Source: Fontibacterium sp038145245 (GTDB lineage: Bacteria; Pseudomonadota; Alphaproteobacteria; Pelagibacterales; Pelagibacteraceae). Taken from it: 64,000 nt of DNA. Location: contig JAYQPI010000002.1 of NCBI GenBank assembly GCA_038145245.1, positions 1 to 64,000 on the forward strand. The letters are read 5' to 3'. The translations under genes were made by a program, and so were the position numbers. Positions 43,842-52,048 of the stretch are shown piece after piece. Every line of letters begins with the position of its first letter. Position 1 is the stretch's first letter. The notes under the pieces are model-generated. The model did not search any database. It was not told the DNA's origin and saw only the letters and a program-made list of their open reading frames with translations.

Positions 43842-43871
43842 TACTTAAAAACATATCGATTACTATGTCAA
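43842..43871 (-). promoter_or_regulatory. possible promoter of the histone-like peptide gene
   Basis: On the minus strand a perfect TTGACA (43871-43866) precedes TAAGTA (43847-43842) by 18 bases. The -10 is poor, so only the -35 is convincing. A start near 43835 would put the 23-bp palindrome at the head of the transcript. Confidence 0.35.
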
Positions 43872-43895
43872 ATTTTTAATTGTGAACAAAATTTT

Positions 43896-43929
43896 AAAAA
43901 AATGAATCAATTTTTTTTTTGATTCATTT
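43896..43929 (-). terminator. intrinsic terminator, probably for the acyl-CoA ligase transcript
   Basis: TGAATCAA (43903-43910) and TTGATTCA (43919-43926) form a hairpin that, on the minus strand, has an A-rich loop and ends in seven T. It lies beyond the antisense side of tRNA-Arg(CCT), so minus-strand transcripts from the acyl-CoA ligase would run through the tRNA region before stopping here. Both arms contain GANTC sequences. Confidence 0.55.
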
Positions 43930-43996
43930 ATTATTGTTTTACAATAGTTTTTTAATATTTTTTTTAGAATAAATATTATTTATATTTCATTTAAGT

Positions 43997-44073
43997 GCAC
44001 TCGTAGCTCAGCTGGATAGAGTACAAGTTTCCTAAACTTGGTGTCAGAAGTTCGAATCTTCTCGAGTGCACCA
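43997..44073 (+). tRNA. tRNA-Arg (anticodon CCT)
   Basis: A 77-base cloverleaf: acceptor GCACTCG with CGAGTGC, D arm AGCTCAGCTGGATAGAG, anticodon stem CAAGT/ACTTG around TTCCTAA (anticodon CCT), T loop GTTCGAATC, discriminator A and an encoded CCA end. It lies 2 bases from the stop of the convergent acyl-CoA ligase gene. Confidence 0.96.
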
Positions 44074-44075
44074 AA

Positions 44076-45809
44076 TTAGATATAAAGTTTTTCTAATTGA
44101 TCTCCAAAAATTTTTTTTATGTGATGTCTACGAATTTTCATTGTTGGAGTTAACATTTCATTTTCAATAGTAAATGGATCATCAATAATTATAAATTTCT
44201 TAATCTTTTCAATAATACTTAACTCATTATTAACTTTATCAATAATAAATTGTATTTTATTTTTTCTATCCTCCAACTCTTTTGGAACAACAATTAGAGC
44301 AACTAAATAATTTTTTTTATCCCCATAAATATAGCTTTGAATAATTTCAGGATAGTTTGCTAATAAATTTTCTATTTTACTTGGAGCAATGTTGTCACCA
44401 CCTGCATTTACAATAATATCTTTTTTTCTATCGGTGATCTTTAAATATCCTTCGCCATCAATTTCTCCTATATCTCCAGTATATAACCAATTATCTCTTA
44501 GGATCTTTTCAGTCTCACTTTTATTATTCCAATATCCAAGCATGACATTTTCTCCTTTAACTAAAATTTCACCATCTGTAGCTATCCTCACCTCTACATC
44601 TTTAAAAATCTTTCCAACAGTATCCACTTTAATCTTATCAATTGAATTACAGCTAACCACTGGTGATGCTTCTGTTAACCCATAACCTTGCAATGTGGGC
44701 AAACCCAGAGAATTTAAAAATATACCAATATTATAATCTAAAGGCCCTCCTCCAGATATAAATGCTTTTATTTCGCCACCAAATTGTTTTTTAATTTTTT
44801 TTCTAACAATTATATCAAGTATCAAATTTATAAATTTTTCAAAAAAAGTCATTTTTTTAAATAATATTTTTTTTTCACCCAACTCTAATGTTTTATTAAA
44901 GATTTTTTTTTTAAAATTGCTTTGATTTTGCAAATTAATTTTAATTTTATGAACCAAATTTGTATAAAATCTTGGTACCGCAGTCATGATCGTTGGTTTC
45001 GCAATTTTTAAATTGGTCAATAACTTATCTAAACTTTCAGAATAAAATATTTTTGCCCCAAGACTCAATTGAACAAATTGAACTGTATGTTCGTAAGAAT
45101 GAGATAATGGTAACCATGTTAAAAAAATATTTTTTTGCTCTTTAATAAAATATAAGAATTCTAAGGCACCTTCACAATTTTTTAATATCCCTCCATGAGA
45201 CAACACAACTCCCTTTGGGGTTCCTTGAGTGCCTGAAGTATAAATTATACAAGCAGGATCTTTTCTTGTTAATTTTTTATTGTTTTCTTTAAAAAAAATC
45301 TTTGTCTGCTCAATATCAATTTCTTTTTTTACAATATCATAAAAATTAACAATATTTTCTTGTGAAGGCTCATTATTCTGATTTAAAAAAATTATAAAAT
45401 TAAAATTGTAATTAATTTTTTTTGCTGCCAATAAAATATTTTTTAATAACTGAGTACTTGAAACAATTAATCCTGTTGGCTTACAGTCATTAATTGTAAA
45501 TGCAAAATCATTTACAGTGTAAGTAGTGTAATTTGGAACAGTAATTGCTGAATTTAGCAATATTGCTAGATCAGCAATTAACCATTCTGGTCTATTCTCT
45601 GAAACTAATAATATTCTATCCCCTTTCTTAATATTTTTTTGATTTAAAAATATTGCAAGTTTTAAAACACTATTTTTAGTATCTAACCAAGAATATTTCT
45701 GAAATTTTTTTTTATCTAAATTATTATAGAATAAATGTTCTTCTTTTTGATATCTTTCAGTTTGTAAAAAAAATATTTCATTTAAACTATTAAAAGACGA
45801 AATTTGCAT
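44076..45809 (-). CDS. long-chain acyl-CoA ligase (AMP-forming)
   Basis: A 577-residue AMP-binding enzyme that activates fatty acids with ATP and CoA. The P-loop-like motif is CIIYTSGTQGTPKGVVLSHGG (read as YTSGTQGTPKG), then LPLSHSYEHT, LQGYGLTEASPVV, LYTGDIGEIDGEGYLKITDRKKD (read in parts) and the late lysine in MLTPTMKIRRHHI. The LSHSYEH and C-terminal parts resemble FadD15-like long-chain synthetases. Chain length is not predictable. It stands alone on the minus strand. Confidence 0.92.
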   Translation of the reverse strand: MQISSFNSLNEIFFLQTERYQKEEHLFYNNLDKKKFQKYSWLDTKNSVLKLAIFLNQKNIKKGDRILLVSENRPEWLIADLAILLNSAITVPNYTTYTVNDFAFTINDCKPTGLIVSSTQLLKNILLAAKKINYNFNFIIFLNQNNEPSQENIVNFYDIVKKEIDIEQTKIFFKENNKKLTRKDPACIIYTSGTQGTPKGVVLSHGGILKNCEGALEFLYFIKEQKNIFLTWLPLSHSYEHTVQFVQLSLGAKIFYSESLDKLLTNLKIAKPTIMTAVPRFYTNLVHKIKINLQNQSNFKKKIFNKTLELGEKKILFKKMTFFEKFINLILDIIVRKKIKKQFGGEIKAFISGGGPLDYNIGIFLNSLGLPTLQGYGLTEASPVVSCNSIDKIKVDTVGKIFKDVEVRIATDGEILVKGENVMLGYWNNKSETEKILRDNWLYTGDIGEIDGEGYLKITDRKKDIIVNAGGDNIAPSKIENLLANYPEIIQSYIYGDKKNYLVALIVVPKELEDRKNKIQFIIDKVNNELSIIEKIKKFIIIDDPFTIENEMLTPTMKIRRHHIKKIFGDQLEKLYI

Positions 45810-45897
45810 AAATTTTATTCTACTTTTTTAAGCTATTTATTCTACATTAGTTATTTTGGATGCTAATAACAAAATTAAATATATAACAACTTTTAAA

Positions 45898-46479
45898 ATG
45901 AGATCTCTGTATAATAAAATTTTATCTATTTGTTCTAAGAAACAATCTGAAAAATTTCTATATTTTATAAGTTTTATTGAAAGTAGTGTTTTTCCAATTC
46001 CAATCGTTTTTTTAATGATTCCTGTACAATTAGTTAAAAGACATAAGGCAATGGCCATTGGTTTTTTTGTAACAGTATTTTCAGTACTTGGTGGCGCCTT
46101 TGGTTATTATCTAGGATATTTTTTTTACGATACGATTGGAGCTAAAGTTATAAGTTTATATGGGTATCAAGAATCTTTTATTGCATTTACAAATTCTATT
46201 ACAAAAGAAATGGAATTTTGGATTGTATTTTTTTATGCATTCACTCCTCTTCCATATAAACTTTTAACCATTGGTAGTGGTTTTGTGCACTTTAATTTTT
46301 GGATATTTATTGTTGGTAGTTTTATATCAAGATCAATTCGTTTTTTAGCAATCAGCTTTTTGATATGGAAGTACGGCGAAAGTATAAAAAATTTTATAGA
46401 AAAATATTTAAATATTTTATCAATAATTATTGTAATATTATTATTATTAATATTTTTTATAGTAAAATATTTATTTTAA
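45898..46479 (+). CDS. YqaA/DedA-like membrane protein, copy 1
   Basis: A 193-residue VTT-superfamily membrane protein from ATG at 45898, which matches the start of its paralogue; a TTG at 45856 would add 14 residues. Motifs are SFIESSVFPIPIVFLMIP, GGAFGYYLGYFFYDTIG, and FYAFTPLPYKLLTIGSGFVHFNFW, the last being the re-entrant loop. A second protein of the same family is encoded at 46802, with tRNA-Leu and a small membrane protein between. Its function, possibly lipid movement, is inferred from the family. Confidence 0.85.
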   Translation: MRSLYNKILSICSKKQSEKFLYFISFIESSVFPIPIVFLMIPVQLVKRHKAMAIGFFVTVFSVLGGAFGYYLGYFFYDTIGAKVISLYGYQESFIAFTNSITKEMEFWIVFFYAFTPLPYKLLTIGSGFVHFNFWIFIVGSFISRSIRFLAISFLIWKYGESIKNFIEKYLNILSIIIVILLLLIFFIVKYLF

Positions 46480-46565
46480 TGGTGCGGAAGGAGGGATTTG
46501 AACCCTCACACTCTTGCGAGCAATAGATTTTGAGTCTATCATGTCTACCGTTCCATCACTTCCGC
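46480..46565 (-). tRNA. tRNA-Leu (anticodon CAA)
   Basis: An 86-base gene on the minus strand: acceptor GCGGAAG with CTTCCGC, anticodon stem ATAGA/TCTAT around CTCAAAA (anticodon CAA), a long variable arm (TTGCTCGCAAGAGTG) typical of class II tRNAs, T loop GGTTCAAATCC, discriminator A and encoded CCA. It lies immediately after the first YqaA-like gene on the opposite strand. Confidence 0.96.
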
Positions 46566-46577
46566 AAATCAGAATTT

Positions 46578-46763
46578 TTATTTTTTGTTAATAAAACTAA
46601 TTTTTATTAAAATCGCAAGCAGCAACCAAATAATAAAAGATTCTCCATGATTAATTTTATAAGACGCACCAAAAAGCTTAGCAATTCCAACGACTAAGTA
46701 AAAAACTACTGGTGAAATCACTAAAGATATAGCAAATTGCTTAAAATCAAATTTTAATTTCAT
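46578..46763 (-). CDS. hypothetical two-helix membrane protein
   Basis: A 61-residue protein with a basic N-terminus (MKLKFDFKQF), two hydrophobic helices (about 11-30 and 43-57) joined by GASYKINHGESF, and a basic end. I do not recognise a family. It fills most of the gap between tRNA-Leu and the second YqaA-like gene, with which it is divergent. A TATAAT-like sequence lies just before its start, so the mRNA leader would be very short. Probably real on grounds of compact spacing and composition. Confidence 0.55.
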   Translation of the reverse strand: MKLKFDFKQFAISLVISPVVFYLVVGIAKLFGASYKINHGESFIIWLLLAILIKISFINKK

Positions 46764-46801
46764 TTTTCAATTATATAAATTCGAATATACATGACAAGCG
46801 A

Positions 46802-47422
46802 ATGTTAAAAAATGCATTAAATAAACTTATAAAACTAGCTGGGCACAAATTTGCAAAGTATGCATTAGCGGCTTGGTGTTTTATGGAAAATATTTTTTTT
46901 CCTTTTCCTTCTGATGCAATTGTAATCCCAATGTCAATTGCAAAACCAAAAAAATGGTTTGAAATTTTTGCAATTGCAACTGTATCAGCTTTTATAGGAG
47001 CGCTTGCCGCTTATGCTATTGGAAGTTTCATGTTTCAGAAAATTGGCGTTCATATATTTGATTTATCAGGCGTTGACGATCCTAACAAATTCCTAGCTAT
47101 CTTTTATAAAAAAAGCACAATGATAGCTTTTGCTTTCATTTTGTTTATCTCAGGATTTACACCTCTTCCTTTTAACTTACTCGCAATTGCAAGTGGCTTC
47201 GTTCATTTCAACTTTCCTTTATTTGCTGCTACAGCATTATTTACAAGAGGGTCTAGATATTTCTTGTTAGCTTATTTGTTTTCAAAATTTGGACCTAAGA
47301 TTCAACAGCAAATTGAGAAAAAATTTACAACTTTTTTAGCATGGGTAATTGGAAGTTTTATTTTAGTTATTGCAGGAATGTATTTATTTTATATTAAATT
47401 CCCACACTACTTTGCTGCTTGA
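46802..47422 (+). CDS. YqaA/DedA-like membrane protein, copy 2
   Basis: A 206-residue VTT-superfamily protein, clearly a paralogue of the protein at 45898. The shared pattern is AWCFMENIFFPFPSDAIVIPM, IGALAAYAIGSFMFQKIG, and FISGFTPLPFNLLAIASGFVHFNFPLF (read in parts). It keeps the FTPLP loop and the FVHFNF segment of copy 1. Its stop overlaps the TTG start of dsbB, so it is expressed with dsbB and coq7. Confidence 0.88.
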   Translation: MLKNALNKLIKLAGHKFAKYALAAWCFMENIFFPFPSDAIVIPMSIAKPKKWFEIFAIATVSAFIGALAAYAIGSFMFQKIGVHIFDLSGVDDPNKFLAIFYKKSTMIAFAFILFISGFTPLPFNLLAIASGFVHFNFPLFAATALFTRGSRYFLLAYLFSKFGPKIQQQIEKKFTTFLAWVIGSFILVIAGMYLFYIKFPHYFAA

Positions 47423-47904
47423 AAAATAAAATTTATAATTATTTTAAATATATTCTTCTAATCAACGTTCTTGTTATTTTATCTGCATTATTTATTGAGT
47501 ATATTTTAAAAGTTAAACCTTGTGCTTTGTGCATTTATGAACGTTATCCCTATTATTTAATTTTAATATTCTCAGCATTGTTTTTTTTAAAAAATAATTG
47601 GACAAATCAATTAATGCTTTTGATAGTTACAACATCTTTTGTGAGTATTTTTCTTGCTGGATACCATGTTGGGATTGAATATGGATTAATTAACGAATTA
47701 TCTAGCTGCAAAACAGAAATTAGTAAAAACTTATCTAAAGATATTCTTTTAAAAGAATTACAAAGTAACTTAGCGCCTTCATGTAAAGAAGTTAGTTTTA
47801 AATTATTTGGTTTATCTTTAGCTTCAATTAATATGATTATGTCTTTAATTCTAACAATTTTATATTATAAAATATTTTTATGGATAAAAAAAACGAACAA
47901 ATAG
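47419..47904 (+). CDS. dsbB: disulfide bond formation protein DsbB
   Basis: A 161-residue four-helix inner-membrane protein that reoxidises DsbA using quinone. The first active-site pair is in KPCALCIYERYPYY and the second periplasmic loop holds further cysteines (SSCKTEI and APSCKEV). The start is TTG at 47419, overlapping the previous stop (TTGA); no ATG is available nearby. It overlaps coq7 by 25 bases. Coq7 acts in quinone synthesis, which DsbB needs. Confidence 0.9.
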   Translation: MKNKIYNYFKYILLINVLVILSALFIEYILKVKPCALCIYERYPYYLILIFSALFFLKNNWTNQLMLLIVTTSFVSIFLAGYHVGIEYGLINELSSCKTEISKNLSKDILLKELQSNLAPSCKEVSFKLFGLSLASINMIMSLILTILYYKIFLWIKKTNK

Positions 47905-48419
47905 CTGAAATGATCAGAGTTAATCACGCTGGTGAACGTGGTGCGATAAAAATATATGAAGGACAATTAAAAGCTCTTCAACTTTTTAATAAAGATCCTG
48001 AACTGCAAAATACTATAAAAAACATGCGCGATCATGAATTAGAGCATTTAGAATTTTTCGAAAATCAAATTATTGAGAGAAAAGTTAGACCTACAGCCTT
48101 ACTTCCTTTATGGGATGTTCTTGGCACAGTCCTTGGTTTTGGAACAGCGCTTCTTGGAAAAAAAGCAACAGCTTTATGCACTTCTGCTGTTGAAGAAGTT
48201 ATTGGTAACCATTATGGAGAGCAGATAGATATTTTATCTAAAGATTACAAAGAAGAAAAAGAATTAAAGAAAAAATTCATCAAATTTAGAGATGAAGAGC
48301 TTGAACATAAAAATACTGCTGAAAATTTAGGCGCTAATAACGATGGATTATATTCTATTCTAGATACGTTGATAAAAAATAGTTCTAAATTAGCTATAAC
48401 GATCTCAAAAAAATATTAA
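47880..48419 (+). CDS. coq7: demethoxyubiquinone hydroxylase Coq7
   Basis: A 179-residue di-iron monooxygenase that does the penultimate step of ubiquinone synthesis. The N-terminal block MIRVNHAGERGAIKIYEGQL, MRDHELEHLEFFE and later SAVEEVIGNHYGEQ and FRDEELEHKNTA give the Glu and ExxH iron ligands. ATG at 47880 lies inside dsbB. It ends in a 4-base overlap (TTAA) with the convergent HNH gene. Confidence 0.95.
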   Translation: MDKKNEQIAEMIRVNHAGERGAIKIYEGQLKALQLFNKDPELQNTIKNMRDHELEHLEFFENQIIERKVRPTALLPLWDVLGTVLGFGTALLGKKATALCTSAVEEVIGNHYGEQIDILSKDYKEEKELKKKFIKFRDEELEHKNTAENLGANNDGLYSILDTLIKNSSKLAITISKKY

Positions 48420-48985
48420 CTTTCAAGTTTAACATCCCAATATAAATAATCTAACCAACTTTGATGTAAAAAATTAGGTGGAAAAAATTTTCCATTTTCA
48501 TGTAGCTCTTCTACTGTTGGGCGACATGGCTTTGTTTTTGGTATCATCCCGCTAACATGAGGAAGTTTTCCCCCTTTTTTCACATTACATGTACAACAAG
48601 CAGACACAACATTTTCCCAACAAGTAATGCCACCTCTAGATCTTGGTATTACGTGGTCAAAAGTTAAATTTTTATTGCTTCCACAATACTGACAAGAAAA
48701 TCTATCTCTTAAAAAAACATTAAATCTTGTAAAATTGGGAAATTCGGATGGTTTTATATATTTCTTTAATGAAATCACACTTGGCAATTTCATAGAAAAA
48801 GAAGGACTTCTAATTTCACGATCATATTCTGAAACTATTGTCACTCTATCTAAAAAAACATCACGGACGGCATCTTGCCAACACCATAATGATAGAGGGT
48901 AATAACTTAATGGTCGATAGTCTGCATTTAATACTAGCGCAGGGCATTTATCCAAAGGCACTGAATTAGATTTTGTAATAATCAT
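48416..48985 (-). CDS. HNH endonuclease family protein
   Basis: A 189-residue protein with an HNH nuclease domain: FSCQYCGSNKNLTFDHVIPRSRGG has the CxxC zinc pair and the catalytic His, then WENVVSACCTCNVKKGG the second pair. The N-terminal half (CPALVLNADYRPLSYYPLSLW, DAVRDVFLDRV) is the common alphaproteobacterial form of a conserved housekeeping HNH family, not a homing enzyme. Its substrate is unknown, and nothing suggests mobility. Confidence 0.9.
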   Translation of the reverse strand: MIITKSNSVPLDKCPALVLNADYRPLSYYPLSLWCWQDAVRDVFLDRVTIVSEYDREIRSPSFSMKLPSVISLKKYIKPSEFPNFTRFNVFLRDRFSCQYCGSNKNLTFDHVIPRSRGGITCWENVVSACCTCNVKKGGKLPHVSGMIPKTKPCRPTVEELHENGKFFPPNFLHQSWLDYLYWDVKLES

Positions 48986-49030
48986 TTGGCACTACAATTG
49001 ATATATTAATTTTATTTTTAATCAAAATAT

Positions 49031-49696
49031 TTATTTTTTATTGATGTTAATAAATTCTAATCCTAAACTTAATCCTTCTACAGGAATAGAATGACCACAG
49101 CCTTTAAAAACTTTTGTTTTTAAGTTAAACTTGTTTTGTATTAAAAAATTTTTTGCCTCCATCATTTCCTCTAAAGGAACGATGCTATCATCATCTCCGT
49201 GCATTAAAAAAATTGAAGGTTTTGATTTAATATTTTTTGCTAAAAAAATAGGATCATAAATTTTTCCTGAATAACCAACTACTCCGGCGATCTTATTAGA
49301 ATTCGTCAAAGCATAGTGTAATGACATCATCGTTCCTTGACTAAATCCTACTAAAAATAACTTTGAATAATCTAAATTTAATTCTTTTAATTTTGCATTA
49401 ATAAATTCTGTTAATTTAAAAATTGAATTTTCCAGTTCAAAACCTATCTTTTTAACGTCATGACTCATAAGATCAAACCATTCAAATCCTCCTGGGTTTA
49501 CTGAACATGAATTGGGTGCATTAGGTGAAGTGAAATAAAAATCTGGCAAGAATCTTTGCCAATAATTTCCAATATTAATTAAATCTTTTCCATCAGCTCC
49601 GTATCCGTGACAAAAAACTACTAAATAGTTAGCCTTAGTAGAAATTTGTGACAAAGAAGTTGTTTTTAAAAATATATTTTCTTCGATTAATTTCAT
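49031..49696 (-). CDS. carboxylesterase/phospholipase (alpha/beta hydrolase)
   Basis: A 221-residue protein of the lysophospholipase-carboxylesterase family. The oxyanion segment is CHGYGADGKDL, the nucleophile is the Ser of VGFSQGTMM, the acid is in HGDDDSIVPLEEM and the base in GCGHSIPVEG. No signal peptide, so cytoplasmic. Substrate not known. It is monocistronic, between the HNH gene and the divergent HIG1 gene. Confidence 0.9.
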   Translation of the reverse strand: MKLIEENIFLKTTSLSQISTKANYLVVFCHGYGADGKDLINIGNYWQRFLPDFYFTSPNAPNSCSVNPGGFEWFDLMSHDVKKIGFELENSIFKLTEFINAKLKELNLDYSKLFLVGFSQGTMMSLHYALTNSNKIAGVVGYSGKIYDPIFLAKNIKSKPSIFLMHGDDDSIVPLEEMMEAKNFLIQNKFNLKTKVFKGCGHSIPVEGLSLGLEFININKK

Positions 49697-49746
49697 TAAT
49701 ATTTTATTTTATATAATTTTAATCATTTTATGATAACTATTTATTA

Positions 49747-49947
49747 ATGTCAGATTTAAGTCGTATTATTGCTATAGTTGCTTTGATTGTCGTTACCGTA
49801 ATTCTTATTCGTGGAATAAAATCATTTTTTTTAGGTAGTAATATTGAAGATAAAAGACGAAGCAATAAATTAATGCAACTAAGAGTGATCGCTCAATTTG
49901 TTGCTATTGTGATTTTAATGACTTTATTTTATTTCTACAAAAAATAA
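49747..49947 (+). CDS. HIG1-domain small membrane protein
   Basis: A 66-residue protein with two hydrophobic helices joined by a charged loop ending SNKLMQLRVIAQFVAIVIL, the HIG1 signature. In mitochondria and alphaproteobacteria such proteins associate with cytochrome oxidase and respiratory supercomplexes; that role here is inferred. It stands alone and ends 2 bases before the convergent thioredoxin-like gene. Confidence 0.85.
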   Translation: MSDLSRIIAIVALIVVTVILIRGIKSFFLGSNIEDKRRSNKLMQLRVIAQFVAIVILMTLFYFYKK

Positions 49948-49949
49948 AT

Positions 49950-50495
49950 TTAAAGATTTTGTAACCAATCAATAAATTTTTTATCAATAAAATTAATAGA
50001 ACCTATAACTCTAGCTATTTCTTTGCCGTTACGATCGATAATTAATGTTGTTGGTAGACCTCTTAATCCAATTTTATTAGCTAATGTATACTCTGGATCA
50101 TAATAAGTTGAAAAATTATTAATATTTAAATCTTTAAAGAATTTGTCTGTCTTTTTTTTATTTATTTTTTCAAGATTAATAGCAAATATCTTTATTTTAT
50201 CTTTTCCAATGACATCAACTAACTTATCTATGGATGGCATTTCTTCTTTGCAAGGCACACACCAGGTAGACCAAAAATTAATTAGATTTATTTGATGATC
50301 AAATTTATTAAATTTTAATTTTTTGTTGGAAAAATCCATAAATTCCTCACCAATAATTTCTTTTGGAACCTCATGCACTACTATGTTCTTAAAAGGAAGT
50401 TCTTTAATAGGTTGTGATAAAGAGTGATTAGTAATAAATAACAATAAACTGGTTATACAAACTAAATATTTAAAAAAATTACGTAAAAAAAACAT
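49950..50495 (-). CDS. TlpA-like secreted thioredoxin
   Basis: A 181-residue thioredoxin-fold protein with an N-terminal signal or anchor helix (about 10-27). The active site is STWCVPCKEEMPS, the cis-proline side is GLRGLPTTLIIDRNG. TlpA/ResA-like proteins reduce disulfides in the periplasm, often for cytochrome c or oxidase maturation. In alphaproteobacteria this gene commonly neighbours argH, as here (divergent, 27 bases apart). Confidence 0.9.
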   Translation of the reverse strand: MFFLRNFFKYLVCITSLLLFITNHSLSQPIKELPFKNIVVHEVPKEIIGEEFMDFSNKKLKFNKFDHQINLINFWSTWCVPCKEEMPSIDKLVDVIGKDKIKIFAINLEKINKKKTDKFFKDLNINNFSTYYDPEYTLANKIGLRGLPTTLIIDRNGKEIARVIGSINFIDKKFIDWLQNL

Positions 50496-50522
50496 AGTTT
50501 AGTTTTATATATTATTAAAAAT

Positions 50523-51911
50523 ATGACTAAAGCAAATAAAAATAAAGTATGGGGTACAAGAGTTAAAAAACCTACATCAAAACTTTTACAATCAATTAAC
50601 TCATCAATTGATGTAGATAAAAGATTATTTAATGAAGATATTGATGCATCTATTGCTCATTGCGAAATGTTATCTAAGCAGAAAATTATTAAAAGTGAGT
50701 CTGCTAAAAAAATTATTACTGGATTAAAAAAGATTAAAATAGAAATAAAAAATAATAAATTTGAATTTAAAAAAGAACATGAAGATATCCATCTTAATGT
50801 TGAAAAAAGATTATTTGAAATTATAGGAGATCATGCCGGATTTCTTCACACTGCAAGATCAAGAAATGATCAGGTAGTCACAGATTTTAAACTTTGGGTA
50901 AAAAAATCTGCAATCATTATTGATAAAAATTTAACTCTACTCATAAAAAGTTTTTTAAATAAAGCTAAAAAGAATATTGATGTAATTATGCCTGGATTCA
51001 CGCATCTTAAAAATGCACAACCAGTATTATTTTCTCATTATTTATTAGCATATGTAGAGATGTTCAAAAGAGACAAAAAAAGAATCAAAAGTTTCTTAGA
51101 GAATATTAGTGAAAATCCTCTTGGATCTGCTGCTCTTGCTGGAACATCATATAATATAGATAGACATTTTACTTCAAAAAAACTTGGATTTAAAAAACCT
51201 ACTGACAACTCGATTGACTCAGTATCTGATAGAGATTTTGCTATTGAATTCTTATTTATAGCATCTTTATGTTCAATGCATCTTTCAAGACTTGCGGAAG
51301 AAATAATTATTTGGAATTCAGATCTTGTAAATTTAATCACTCTTGAAGATAGTTTATTAACAGGTTCTTCAATTATGCCTCAAAAAAAGAATCCAGACTC
51401 AGCAGAATTAATTAGAGGTAAAACTGGAAGAATATTTGGACAGTTATCTTCTATGCTAACTACAATGAAAGGCTTGCCGCTCGCTTACTTTAAAGACATG
51501 CAAGAAGATAAGGAAAGTATATTTGATTCATATGATACACTTTTATTAAATATTCAACTTGCTACAGAATTAGTAAATGGAATAAAACCAAACAAAGCTA
51601 AAATGCTAGCAGCAGCAAAATTGGGTTTTACTACTGCAACAGATTTTGCAGACTATTTAGTAAAAAAAGGAATGTCCTTTAGAGACGCTCATAAAAAATC
51701 TGCTACTCTAGTAAATATTGCTGAAAAAAATAATCAAACACTTGATGAATTAGATTTTTCGACAATAAAAAAAGTTGAAAAAAGCGTAGAAAAAGATGTT
51801 TTAAAAATGTTTGATTTAAAAAATTCAGTAAATTCAAAAAAATCTTATGGCGGAACATCGCCGTTTAATGTTAATAAAATGATAAAAAAATATCAAAAAG
51901 AGTTTAAATGA
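50523..51911 (+). CDS. argH: argininosuccinate lyase
   Basis: Splits argininosuccinate into arginine and fumarate, the last step of arginine synthesis. The 462-residue protein begins VWGTRVKKPTSKLLQS and has HTARSRNDQV, FTHLKNAQPV and the fumarase-superfamily signature GSSIMPQKKNPD. It leads a compact transcript: its stop overlaps the following small lipoprotein start by 4 bases, then lysA and plsC. Confidence 0.97.
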   Translation: MTKANKNKVWGTRVKKPTSKLLQSINSSIDVDKRLFNEDIDASIAHCEMLSKQKIIKSESAKKIITGLKKIKIEIKNNKFEFKKEHEDIHLNVEKRLFEIIGDHAGFLHTARSRNDQVVTDFKLWVKKSAIIIDKNLTLLIKSFLNKAKKNIDVIMPGFTHLKNAQPVLFSHYLLAYVEMFKRDKKRIKSFLENISENPLGSAALAGTSYNIDRHFTSKKLGFKKPTDNSIDSVSDRDFAIEFLFIASLCSMHLSRLAEEIIIWNSDLVNLITLEDSLLTGSSIMPQKKNPDSAELIRGKTGRIFGQLSSMLTTMKGLPLAYFKDMQEDKESIFDSYDTLLLNIQLATELVNGIKPNKAKMLAAAKLGFTTATDFADYLVKKGMSFRDAHKKSATLVNIAEKNNQTLDELDFSTIKKVEKSVEKDVLKMFDLKNSVNSKKSYGGTSPFNVNKMIKKYQKEFK

Positions 51912-52048
51912 TTAGAATTTTATTAATATTATCAATAATATTCTTAACAGCATCTTGTGGTGTAAAGAATAATCCCGTTTACCAATCTTTAAATAATAAT
52001 TTTGAGAAGCAATCTTTAGAAACAAAAATTGATATCAAAATCATTTAA
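51908..52048 (+). CDS. small LptM-like lipoprotein
   Basis: A 46-residue lipoprotein in the tight space between argH and lysA. ATG at 51908 overlaps the argH stop (ATGA) and the TAA stop overlaps the lysA ATG. The signal peptide MIRILLILSIIFLTASCG has a lipobox with Cys17, followed by GVKNNPVY. Such short Cys-Gly-xx-xx-P lipoproteins before lysA are common in proteobacteria and include LptM/YifL, which helps LptD disulfide maturation. The lipoprotein call is firm; the LptM role is inferred from place and pattern. Confidence 0.85.
   Translation: MIRILLILSIIFLTASCGVKNNPVYQSLNNNFEKQSLETKIDIKII

Noticed and set aside
43655..43879. Plus-strand open frame of 74 codons rich in Phe and Leu
   Set aside because: It is antisense to the 31-residue basic peptide gene, whose Lys/Arg codons read backwards give Phe/Leu. 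It has no ribosome site, begins in the terminator, and crosses the palindrome.
43896..43929. tRNA-Arg(CCT) flank with inverted repeats, considered as an attachment site of an integrated element
   Set aside because: No integrase, no repeated tRNA 3' end and no foreign-looking genes are nearby; the repeat behaves as a terminator on the minus strand.
45837..46058. Minus-strand 73-codon open frame
   Set aside because: It lies antisense to the first YqaA-like gene and the 90-base gap before it. It has no family pattern and the sense-strand gene is well supported.
48416..48985. HNH protein considered as a homing endonuclease or defence nuclease
   Set aside because: It is an undisturbed single gene of a conserved housekeeping HNH family with no intron, intein or defence partner beside it.
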